Shown piece after piece: positions 28,787 through 35,632 of a stretch of 64,000 nucleotides of DNA. Below the pieces are notes generated by a model. It was not told where the DNA came from, did no database searches, and saw nothing but the letters and a program-made list of their open reading frames with translations. Origin of the DNA: Bacteroidales bacterium (GTDB lineage: Bacteria > Bacteroidota > Bacteroidia > Bacteroidales > Paludibacteraceae); contig SUXE01000015.1 of assembly GCA_015061115.1 (NCBI GenBank), forward strand, positions 1 to 64,000, in the 5' to 3' direction. The position numbers and the translations under genes are program-made. Numbering within the stretch: the first letter of the stretch is position 1; every line of letters begins with the position of its first letter.

Positions 28787-28821
28787 AAAGCGAGAATATG
28801 CATTTGCACATTCTCGCTTTT
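28787..28821. terminator. Palindrome/terminator shared with the 49.05 kb copy
   Basis: AAAGCGAGAAT at 28787-28797 pairs with ATTCTCGCTTT at 28810-28820, with an extended inner stem and a T-run on the plus strand. It lies between convergent map and Rpn copy 1. A near-identical palindrome with inverted loop orientation lies at 49052-49087 beside Rpn copy 2. Confidence 0.8.
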
Positions 28822-28842
28822 GATTTAAGATGATTTATATCC

Positions 28843-29745
28843 TTAAAGAGTTTCTATTTCATTCAAAGACAGTTTGGTTAGTTTGGCTATGAGAGATGGA
28901 TTCATTCCTTCTTTCTTCATTTCTTTTGCAATTTGGATGGAATTATTTTTCCTACCTTCCTCAATACCTTCCTTCCTACCTTCTTTCCTACCTTCCTCAA
29001 GACCTTCTTTTCTACCATCCTCAAGACCTCGCTCGTATCCAGCCTCCTCCATATCAACTTCATCCTCAAGGGCTTTCAAACTTGCCTCATAGATCCTGTG
29101 TTCTTTCTCGGAAAGAGCACCTATCTTAGCCTTCTCGATAAGACGAAGTAGTCCTTCGTCCGCTCGTTCATATACTGATGGGTCGATATTTTCCATACGT
29201 CCTAAATTTTTGAAGAAGTCAAACCAAATGTCCCTTTGGGTTATGTTGTTGGCATCCAAAGAGAACTGTGGCAAAGATATAAAATATTTTCGATGTCTGT
29301 CCCAAAATATCTTTCCTGTGTCCAAATCACACTCTGCGGTACGTGTAACCGCCTTGTCGATATCAGCCATGTTCTTGCCCATAATGAAGATACCTATGAT
29401 TTTTGGAATGTCTTTCTTCATCTTCCTCCATGCGTGTCCTCTTTTGATTTTGCTGTCCATAAGTTTGTAGACGTAGAAGTTAGCACGAGTCTTGAAGAAT
29501 TTCTGACATGAGTTCTGCATTTCAATCAAGATGGAATTTCCTTTGTTTGTAGTACAGAGAAGGTCGAATGTGACACCTCGTTTGTCCTTTTGGGAGGCTG
29601 TTTTCTCCACATTCTCAAACTTTACTCTTGTGATTGTGTCCTCGTCGCCATCCAAAATGGCATTTAGAAATGATTTCATGATGATCGGGTCTGACATGCA
29701 ATATTTGAACCCGAAATCACATCGTAAATCGATAAATTTACCCAT
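28843..29745 (-). CDS. Rpn-family nuclease / putative transposase, copy 1
   Basis: 300 residues of the PD-(D/E)XK Rpn-type family (recombination-promoting nuclease). Starts MGKFIDLRCDFGFKYCMSD. Nuclease core motifs are FDLL (catalytic Asp) and ILIEMQ (E-x-Q). A KYFISLPQFSLD block and a helical middle follow. The C-terminal charged repeat of ERGLEDGRKEGLEEGRKEG type has two more units than copy 2, and a conserved tail SLIAKLTKLSLNEIETL ends the protein. Rpn enzymes cut DNA and promote RecA-independent recombination, but mobility of the gene is inferred. Copy 2 at 49235 is about 93 percent identical by eye, including promoter and leader. Confidence 0.9.
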   Translation of the reverse strand: MGKFIDLRCDFGFKYCMSDPIIMKSFLNAILDGDEDTITRVKFENVEKTASQKDKRGVTFDLLCTTNKGNSILIEMQNSCQKFFKTRANFYVYKLMDSKIKRGHAWRKMKKDIPKIIGIFIMGKNMADIDKAVTRTAECDLDTGKIFWDRHRKYFISLPQFSLDANNITQRDIWFDFFKNLGRMENIDPSVYERADEGLLRLIEKAKIGALSEKEHRIYEASLKALEDEVDMEEAGYERGLEDGRKEGLEEGRKEGRKEGIEEGRKNNSIQIAKEMKKEGMNPSLIAKLTKLSLNEIETL

Positions 29746-29806
29746 TTTTTATCTGTTTTTATTTTTTGTACTATGTCTAATCATAAAGACTAAACAATTT
29801 CAGATG

Positions 29807-29814
29807 CAAATATA
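29807..29814 (-). promoter_or_regulatory. -7 element of Rpn copy 1
   Basis: TATATTTG on the minus strand. The following leader up to the ATG at 29745 is shared with copy 2. Confidence 0.6.
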
Positions 29815-29914
29815 TTAATTTCCATTGAATGATATACATCAATCAATAATTAATTTCCGTATGTCTCATGGAAATGGTAGGAGGAAACTCTTGTAATGGA
29901 AGGTTAATGATTCC

Positions 29915-30053
29915 GTCCCCGAAGGGGACACATCGACTTTAGTCAACCCTATCCGATTGTTGCATAGCTTGTTATGCTACTGTCGGGGAAGAGACAAAAA
30001 GTTTGTATTACTAACTGTCGGAGCGATGTCGCACCTGGAGTCTAAGGTCAGAC
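29915..30053. repeat. Cluster of short palindromes, REP-like
   Basis: In the 315-base gap between two minus-strand genes lies a string of small palindromes. These are GTCCCC-GAA-GGGGAC (29915-29929), GACTTTAGTC (29935-29944), nested CCGA/TCGG (29953-29956 with 29983-29986) around GCATA/TATGC (29962-29977), GCGA-TG-TCGC (30023-30032), and GTCT/AGAC (30040-30053). No coding frame fits. The arrangement resembles repetitive extragenic palindrome clusters, but no RAYT transposase is in the window. Confidence 0.6.
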
Positions 30054-30060
30054 ACTAACC

Positions 30061-30609
30061 TCAATCTTCAAATTTCAGTTTATCTTCCTCCCAATCCTTA
30101 TATTTCTGAGAAAGGAGATTCAACCATTTTGCCAGTTGTTGGATCGCATCCATAGTCTCTTTCGACACTTCTTTACCTGATATTTTCAGCATCGTCGTGC
30201 CATAAAGAGCAGTGAGTGCCAAATCAACATCGTTGACCTCTGCCCCACTCTTATTTTTTGCTCTGAACTCCTGCAGCACAGGCAATATCTGGAAAAACAA
30301 AGCATTGTATGAAATCTGTTCTGGAGTCTGAAGCAATTTCATATGAAGGTCATTCATATCGTCCACAACATTCATTATGAACTGAAGATGTCCGAACGAC
30401 TGTTTCTGCTCGTTCACCATTCCAGAAATCATATTGTCGTACCACTCACGGATCGCTTTCTTATCAACATCGTCCGCATAACGGGAGATTATATTCTGAT
30501 CAATCTTCTCTATATCCAGACCAAAAGCTCTGATTATGTCTTCAATCTGCCAGATATAAAGCACATACTCAGATATACTTTTATTTCTCAACTGTTTTGC
30601 TGCAATCAT
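30061..30609 (-). CDS. DUF4924 family protein
   Basis: 182 residues, all alpha-helical in appearance. The start IAAKQLRNKSISEYVLYIWQ and the motif MWQ/IWQ-IEDIIRAFGLD match the Bacteroidales-restricted DUF4924 family, whose function is unknown. No signal peptide or membrane helix is present, so it is cytoplasmic. It lies 20 nt downstream of the S4-domain gene in the same direction and is likely the last gene of the rplY-pth-S4 transcript. The ATT-rich gap to its right neighbour holds no other gene. Confidence 0.82.
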   Translation of the reverse strand: MIAAKQLRNKSISEYVLYIWQIEDIIRAFGLDIEKIDQNIISRYADDVDKKAIREWYDNMISGMVNEQKQSFGHLQFIMNVVDDMNDLHMKLLQTPEQISYNALFFQILPVLQEFRAKNKSGAEVNDVDLALTALYGTTMLKISGKEVSKETMDAIQQLAKWLNLLSQKYKDWEEDKLKFED

Positions 30610-30629
30610 AACTCTGTATCTAAAACTGA

Positions 30630-31073
30630 TTAATCATCGTCGTCGTCCAGATCAAAATCCCAATCCCAGTCATCACTGATAAATTGAGGTTCCGTATATT
30701 CATTGATGTCTCTACGGTCTTTTTTAGTAGGTCTGCCAGCTCCACGATCTCGCTGTCCGTTGGATGTATAACGGCTAAGTTCAAGGATCTCTATCTGTTC
30801 CTGTGGAGTGACATTCTCCATGAATTCAGGCACAAGTTTGGCACCCATACGGTTCTCGCTCAACGCAAGCACCTTGAAAGAGTATGTGATCGGGGCACGC
30901 TTGATCTGGATGACATCACCTACGCGAATCATCTTCGACGCTTTTTGGGAATTGCCACCCACCATGACATGACCTTTTTTGCAAGCCTCAGCCGCCAATG
31001 TTCGCGTCTTGAACAATCTTACAGCCCACATCCATTTATCGATGCGTACCTCCTCCTTAACCTCTTTTGCCAT
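30630..31073 (-). CDS. S4-domain RNA-binding protein, Hsp15-like
   Basis: 147 residues. S4 domain at residues about 9-70: VRIDKWMWAVRLFKTRTLA and the binding surface KGHVMVGG...KASKMIRVGDVIQI. This matches Hsp15-type proteins, which bind stalled 50S subunits carrying nascent chains. The C-terminal 30 residues are very acidic (DDWDWDFDLDDDDD). Its ATG overlaps the pth stop by one base (TAATG), so translation is coupled to pth, another protein that deals with stalled peptidyl-tRNA. Role by homology. Confidence 0.88.
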   Translation of the reverse strand: MAKEVKEEVRIDKWMWAVRLFKTRTLAAEACKKGHVMVGGNSQKASKMIRVGDVIQIKRAPITYSFKVLALSENRMGAKLVPEFMENVTPQEQIEILELSRYTSNGQRDRGAGRPTKKDRRDINEYTEPQFISDDWDWDFDLDDDDD

Positions 31074-31636
31074 TACTTGTTGTTGTATTGGTTCATTGTG
31101 ATGTCGAGTCCTTGAAGAATGAAAGAGACAAGAGCGTCCGCCGCAATTTTTTTTCTTTCTGGCATAGCCGCCTTATCCTCTTCGCCAAACTCACCCAGCA
31201 CAAAGTCTACCTGCTTGCCTTTAGGGAAATCGTTGCCGATACCGAATTTCAGACGAGCATACTTCTCTGTGCCAAGAAGCTCCTGGATATTTTTCAGACC
31301 ATTGTGACCACCTGCGCTACCACTACCCTTGATACGTATCTTACCAAAAGGAAGAGAAAGGTCATCCACAACGACAAAGATGTGATCAACATCTATCTTT
31401 TCTTTATTTGCCCAATAGCGTACTGCATTTCCGCTAAGATTCATATATGTGTTAGGCTTCAACAGGATAAATTCCTTGTTTTTCACACGACCCTCGGCGA
31501 TAGCTCCGTAACGTTCGTCCTTAAAAACAAGATTGGACGCTTCGGCAAAAGCGTCCAATACCATAAATCCAATGTTGTGCCTTGTGTTGGCATACTCGTC
31601 TCCGATGTTGCCAAGCCCAACAATCAGATATTTCAT
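31073..31636 (-). CDS. pth: Aminoacyl-tRNA (peptidyl-tRNA) hydrolase
   Basis: 187 residues. Hydrolyses peptidyl-tRNA released from stalled ribosomes. Family signature at the start: [19 protein letters not shown] with N10 and H20, PNTYMNLSG at 61-69, and [11 protein letters not shown] with D92. [12 protein letters not shown] at about 107-118 completes the site. Normal length. It is coupled by TAATG overlaps both to rplY upstream and to the S4 gene downstream. Confidence 0.95.
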   Translation of the reverse strand: MKYLIVGLGNIGDEYANTRHNIGFMVLDAFAEASNLVFKDERYGAIAEGRVKNKEFILLKPNTYMNLSGNAVRYWANKEKIDVDHIFVVVDDLSLPFGKIRIKGSGSAGGHNGLKNIQELLGTEKYARLKFGIGNDFPKGKQVDFVLGEFGEEDKAAMPERKKIAADALVSFILQGLDITMNQYNNK

Positions 31637-32196
31637 TATGAGTTAGCTCTTGAACCACGAGTTGCCTTAACTGTAGCAACAACGTTGATAGGATTGTTCA
31701 ACAACTCAAGATTCTCGTATGACAATGCGCCAACCTGGATTGACTTACCGATACCTAGGTTCTCAACATTAACGATCAATCTGTCTGGGAAGTTAGTGTA
31801 GATACCCTTAACACGAAGCTTTCTCATCTGCTGAGACAACTTACCTCCTAGCTTAACACCTTCTGCAAGACCCTCAAGCTTGATAGGAATTTCGATTACA
31901 ACTGGCTTCTCAGTTGAGATCTCAAGGAAGTCGATATGAAGAATGTTATCCTTAACTGGGTGAACCTGAAGGTCCTTCAAGATAGCTGTAACTGTCTTAC
32001 CAGCGATAGTCAACTCAACGATGTATACGTTTGGAGAGTAGATAAGCTTTCTAACATCACCCTCTTTAACTGTAAAGTGCTTTACATCGCTACCACCGTA
32101 AAGTACACATGGGATAAGACCGTTTGCACGAGTCTCCTTTGTAGCCTTCTTGCCTAGATCTGCACGAAGCTCACCTGAAAGTTGAAATTTTTCCAT
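31636..32196 (-). CDS. rplY: 50S ribosomal protein L25 / Ctc family
   Basis: 186 residues, the long Ctc form: an N-terminal 5S rRNA-binding beta-barrel ([21 protein letters not shown]) and a C-terminal TL5-type domain ([18 protein letters not shown]). It ends without the acidic tail seen in some species. First gene of the rplY-pth-S4-DUF4924 run. The leader of about 90 nt carries a small hairpin at 32225-32243. Codon use is regular, as for highly expressed genes. Confidence 0.94.
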   Translation of the reverse strand: MEKFQLSGELRADLGKKATKETRANGLIPCVLYGGSDVKHFTVKEGDVRKLIYSPNVYIVELTIAGKTVTAILKDLQVHPVKDNILHIDFLEISTEKPVVIEIPIKLEGLAEGVKLGGKLSQQMRKLRVKGIYTNFPDRLIVNVENLGIGKSIQVGALSYENLELLNNPINVVATVKATRGSRANS

Positions 32197-32224
32197 TTCT
32201 TTAATAATTTTTTAAGTATACTCA

Positions 32225-32243
32225 GGATTAGATTTTCTAATCC
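32225..32243 (-). promoter_or_regulatory. Hairpin in the rplY leader
   Basis: GGATTAG at 32225-32231 pairs perfectly with CTAATCC at 32237-32243 around a 5-nt loop, about 30 nt upstream of the rplY start. Control of translation is possible but unproven. Confidence 0.4.
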
Positions 32244-32292
32244 CCCATAATACTCCTCAATGATTTTTTGCCGAAAATCAAGAAAAGCGATG

Positions 32293-32323
32293 CAAAGATA
32301 AACAGAAAAATGCAAAACACAAA
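32293..32323 (-). promoter_or_regulatory. Promoter of the rplY operon
   Basis: On the minus strand TATCTTTG (32300-32293) and TTTG (32323-32320), 19 nt apart. Confidence 0.65.
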
Positions 32324-32361
32324 ACAGACAATGTGAAATGTGCCCGAGAATCAAAATAATC

Positions 32362-32392
32362 TTTGAAAATCGTAATGAATTATATAATTTTG
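32362..32392 (+). promoter_or_regulatory. Promoter of the DUF5063 operon
   Basis: TTTG 32362-32365, 19 nt, TAATTTTG 32385-32392. The predicted start site lies about 15 nt before the ATG at 32414, which supports that start over the in-frame ATG at 32363. Confidence 0.65.
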
Positions 32393-32413
32393 CAGAGTTT
32401 TTTGAAAAACGCC

Positions 32414-32935
32414 ATGGATATAAACAATCAAGAGACTATCAACTTTATAAAGTCAGCGATTCTTTTTTGTCGTGTTATCGAGCAATCTGCCGACGACACT
32501 TCTAAGGATTTCGCTAAAAACCTTGCGGGATCATTGGCTGGCTTATATGCTGCGACTGTCGACCTTCCTTCTTACGATGAGGAGTACGACGATATCGAAC
32601 TTGAATGTAAAGTGACGGAGGCTATGTACAACTCTGTCGTGCAAATTGTCAGCGACAAACTTGGTGCACACGACGATTTTCTGACCGTCGACCACGTTGA
32701 CATGCAATACAGCGATACTCCTATTGTAGTCCATGTGTCGGAAGACATCGCCGATATCTATCAGGACATCGTCGATATGACACATCGAATCCAGAGTGCG
32801 GACAACGCAATCATGTGTGCCGCTCTTAAAGAGTGTGTGGATCACTTCCACGAGTTCTGGGGACAGTGTCTTACCCGCAGTTTGGGTGCTCTCCATTCTT
32901 ATATATCAGCACCAGACGACGAAGAAGAAGATTGA
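32414..32935 (+). CDS. DUF5063 family protein
   Basis: 173 residues, cytoplasmic, acidic, mainly helical. It begins MDINNQETINFIKSAILFC and ends in a DDEEED tail. It matches DUF5063, a Bacteroidota family of unknown function that is usually followed by a 3'-5' exonuclease gene, as here (6 nt gap). First gene of the transcript from the promoter at 32362. No catalytic motif is seen. Confidence 0.8.
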   Translation: MDINNQETINFIKSAILFCRVIEQSADDTSKDFAKNLAGSLAGLYAATVDLPSYDEEYDDIELECKVTEAMYNSVVQIVSDKLGAHDDFLTVDHVDMQYSDTPIVVHVSEDIADIYQDIVDMTHRIQSADNAIMCAALKECVDHFHEFWGQCLTRSLGALHSYISAPDDEEED

Positions 32936-32941
32936 CAACAA

Positions 32942-34702
32942 ATGGGACAGTTTGCTGAATCTATAACCAAAGAGGAAATCCAGCAGTTGCCGTACGCATC
33001 TTTCGACGGCGACATAATCGTCGTGTCAAAATTCGACATGGTGAAGGAGGCTGTCGACTATTTGAGCAAGCAAAAAGTACTTGGTGTTGACACAGAGACA
33101 AAACCTGTCTTTGTAAAAGGCAAGACCAACCAAGTGGCTCTCTTACAGATAAGCTCGGAGCAACGCTGCTATCTGTTCCGTCTCAACCTATTGAATATTC
33201 CTGAATCAGTGGCTGAACTTTTTGCGAACCCTAACATCACAAAGATCGGACTCAGCCTTCACGACGACTTCCGCCAACTCCGCAGACGCATGCCAGACTT
33301 CAAATGCGAGAATTATGTGGAGCTACAGAGCTACGTGGAGAAATTCGGAATCAAAGACAAAAGTCTGCAGAAAATATACGCTATAATCTTCAAACTCCAG
33401 ATCTCAAAACGTCAGCAGACTTCCAACTGGGAAGCCAATCCGCTCGACCATGCGCAGATCAAATATGCGGCTCTCGATGCCAACGCTACACTCCAAATCT
33501 ACAACACGTTGAGTCAGAGTGAAGAGGGCAAGAGATTCCCTGCCGAGCATCTTTCTTCAGCTGTATTGGAGCAAATGCAGCTGGCTCAGCAAGAACGTGC
33601 AAAAGAGAAAAAAGAAAGACGCGAGAAAAGGAAAGCCGAACTTGAGAAAAAGCCGAAAGTGGTCGTGCAGAAAAGTCCGGAAGAGATTTATGAGGAAAAC
33701 ATGCAGTCAATCTCCCGTCTTTACAAGAAATTCCAGGGACATCGTCCTTCTACGATCACTCCGATCGCACAGGCTGGATCTGGCAGACAATATTTCATTG
33801 TAGACGGAGAGTCTGGCAAATACGTAGCCACTATAGGAGAAACAGTGGAAGAGAACAATGCTTTCATATATCTCGCAAGACAACTGAAGAGAGCAGGTGC
33901 ATCGGTGCCAAAAGTATTCCACGTCTCCAAAGATAAGATGATCTATCTGCAGACCTACTGCGGCAACGACTCATTATATAAAGTGCTCGACAGATTCCGT
34001 CAAACAAACGAATATTCCAAGACCAGCATCCGAATGCTTTGCAAAGTGATGTCAGACTTGGCAAGAATACAGTTTGTTGGAGCAAAGACGGTGGATTTTG
34101 CCAAATGTTATCCAGAATCAGAATTCTCAAGAGATGGATTGATGGCCGACTTTGCCAAATTCGAGACATACTTTGTAAAGAAGCATCCGATAGAATACTC
34201 AGAATCCCGTCTGCACGATGATTTTGAAAAGATGTGGACGACGATGAGTGAAATCCAAAAAGACGCATGGGGATTCATGTACAGAGATTTCCAGTCTCGC
34301 AATGTCATGGTGAAATCAGGCGGATTATGGTATATTGATTTTCAGGGAGGACGACGCGGACCAATCTGGTATGATCTGGTATCGTTTGTTTATCAAGTAA
34401 GAGCGAAATATCCAGAATCCGTTAAGACGCAGATGATCTCCGTCTACTTGAAATCGATAAAGAAATTCATCGAGATCACAGACGACGAATTTTACGGCAA
34501 CCTCTCATTCTTTATTCTGACCCGCATGGTCCAAGTGCTTGGCACCTACGGGCTCCGTGGTTTGGAAGAGAGAAAAGAGACATTCCTCGGACAGATTCCA
34601 GATACCTTGAAAGTATTGGGGAACGTTGTCGACAAATTTGAGTCTGAATATCCGGAACTTATAAAAGTCATAAAAGAAGCGACGAAGCATTATGGAGAAT
34701 AA
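32942..34702 (+). CDS. RNase D-like 3'-5' exonuclease fused to an AmgK-type sugar kinase
   Basis: 586 residues in two enzyme domains. Residues about 20-195 are a DEDDy 3'-5' exonuclease: VLGVDTETKP (D50, E52), IGLSLHDDFRQL, and YAALDANATLQIY (Tyr/Asp of motif III). A basic coiled linker with many Lys/Arg/Glu follows (about 215-250). Residues about 265-560 are an aminoglycoside-phosphotransferase-fold kinase of the COG3178 group, which includes the cell-wall sugar kinase AmgK: GSGRQYF, FMYRDFQSRNVMV (catalytic Asp) and YIDFQGGRRGP. In the Bacteroidota I know, these are two separate genes. No frameshift or internal stop is visible, so it is a real fusion here. It overlaps the RapZ-C gene by 11 bases. 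Confidence 0.88.
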   Translation: MGQFAESITKEEIQQLPYASFDGDIIVVSKFDMVKEAVDYLSKQKVLGVDTETKPVFVKGKTNQVALLQISSEQRCYLFRLNLLNIPESVAELFANPNITKIGLSLHDDFRQLRRRMPDFKCENYVELQSYVEKFGIKDKSLQKIYAIIFKLQISKRQQTSNWEANPLDHAQIKYAALDANATLQIYNTLSQSEEGKRFPAEHLSSAVLEQMQLAQQERAKEKKERREKRKAELEKKPKVVVQKSPEEIYEENMQSISRLYKKFQGHRPSTITPIAQAGSGRQYFIVDGESGKYVATIGETVEENNAFIYLARQLKRAGASVPKVFHVSKDKMIYLQTYCGNDSLYKVLDRFRQTNEYSKTSIRMLCKVMSDLARIQFVGAKTVDFAKCYPESEFSRDGLMADFAKFETYFVKKHPIEYSESRLHDDFEKMWTTMSEIQKDAWGFMYRDFQSRNVMVKSGGLWYIDFQGGRRGPIWYDLVSFVYQVRAKYPESVKTQMISVYLKSIKKFIEITDDEFYGNLSFFILTRMVQVLGTYGLRGLEERKETFLGQIPDTLKVLGNVVDKFESEYPELIKVIKEATKHYGE

Positions 34703-35117
34703 GGAATTGGTAGTCAAAGTGTTCAGTTTTTCTTATAAGAAAGGGATTCCTGCCGACGAATCAGGCAACGGAGGAGGCTATGCTTTCGACTGTCGTGCTG
34801 TGCACAACCCAGGCAGATACGAAGAATACAAGCAACTCACTGGCAGAGACAAGCCTGTGATTGATTTCTTGGAGAAAGACGGTGAGATTCTCACATTCCT
34901 TGATTCAGTTTGGGCATTGGTAGATTTCCACGTCGCACGCTATATGGAGCGAGGATTCACAAGCCTGATGGTAAGTTTCGGTTGTACAGGAGGACAGCAC
35001 CGTTCAGTCTACTCAGCACAGAAGACAGCAGAGCACATCTCTGAAAAATTCGGAGTGGAAGTGAGACTGGAGCATGTGGAGCAACACATTAAAGAAATTC
35101 TAAATGCGAAATTATAA
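34692..35117 (+). CDS. RapZ C-terminal-domain protein
   Basis: 141 residues corresponding only to the C-terminal domain of RapZ, the sensor of glucosamine-6-phosphate and adaptor for RNase E-mediated sRNA decay in E. coli. Visible motifs are FSFSYKKGIPADES, FDCRAVHNPGR and SFGCTGGQHRSVY. There is no Walker A domain. The ATG lies inside the 3' end of the exonuclease/kinase gene, which implies coupled translation. RNA binding and amino-sugar sensing are known for RapZ, not shown for this protein. The last codons merge into a heptamer repeat tract. Confidence 0.88.
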   Translation: MENKELVVKVFSFSYKKGIPADESGNGGGYAFDCRAVHNPGRYEEYKQLTGRDKPVIDFLEKDGEILTFLDSVWALVDFHVARYMERGFTSLMVSFGCTGGQHRSVYSAQKTAEHISEKFGVEVRLEHVEQHIKEILNAKL

Positions 35118-35136
35118 ATGCTAAATGTGGAATGTG
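35095..35136. repeat. Heptamer repeat tract at the RapZ-C 3' end
   Basis: Six 7-mers in register: AAATTCT AAATGCG AAATTAT AAATGCT AAATGTG GAATGTG. The first three contain the last codons and stop of the RapZ-C gene. Confidence 0.75.
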
Positions 35137-35176
35137 CCACACTCTAACCCATCAACTCTAACCCCTAACCAAAAAA

Positions 35177-35518
35177 ATGGACAAAACCGAGATCATAAAG
35201 ATATCCGTCATCGCACTCATCATCGTCGCACTGCTCAACGCGATTGGGATGAGTAGCAATATCCACATCAGATGGACGTTGAAATTGTTCACTGGAGTTT
35301 CATTGTTCATCGTCATATTATATTGGAAAACAATCCCATACAAGAACAAGCTCAGCGACGACAATCTGAAAAAGTTTGAGGCAGTCGGCAACATTTGCGA
35401 CCCCATCTTCAATCTGTTCACGAACCTGCCAAAAATCAAATTGGGAGAATATACAGAGATGAATGTAGCACCATTGGTGGTTTGTGGAATCCTGATATTG
35501 ATTTTGATGATGCTGTAA
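35177..35518 (+). CDS. Small membrane protein, possibly YggT-like
   Basis: 113 residues with three hydrophobic segments at about 8-26, 33-51 and 95-113. The segment ICDPIFNLFTNLPKI followed by APLVVCGILILILMML recalls the second half of YggT proteins (DP, proline-rich turn, then a hydrophobic helix), but the match is weak. It lies 59 nt after the RapZ-C gene and ends before a strong terminator, so it may belong to that transcript. Function is not known. Confidence 0.6.
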   Translation: MDKTEIIKISVIALIIVALLNAIGMSSNIHIRWTLKLFTGVSLFIVILYWKTIPYKNKLSDDNLKKFEAVGNICDPIFNLFTNLPKIKLGEYTEMNVAPLVVCGILILILMML

Positions 35519-35567
35519 TATTACAGAGTTCACACAGGTGTGACTAATTATAGGAATATAATAAAAA

Positions 35568-35605
35568 CCTGCAGTGTCAGATTTGACGCTGCAGGCTTTT
35601 TTTTT
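35568..35605. terminator. Bidirectional terminator
   Basis: 12-bp stem CCTGCAGTGTCA / TGACGCTGCAGG (one G-T pair) with a GATT loop. It is preceded by an A-run and followed by nine Ts. It serves the plus-strand RapZ-C operon and the convergent LRR gene. Confidence 0.85.
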
Positions 35606-35632
35606 CGTATTTTACAATATACGAAATATGAT

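Noticed and set aside
31067-31801. Open frame of 244 codons on the plus strand
   Set aside because: Antisense to pth and rplY, both of which are certain; no family motif.
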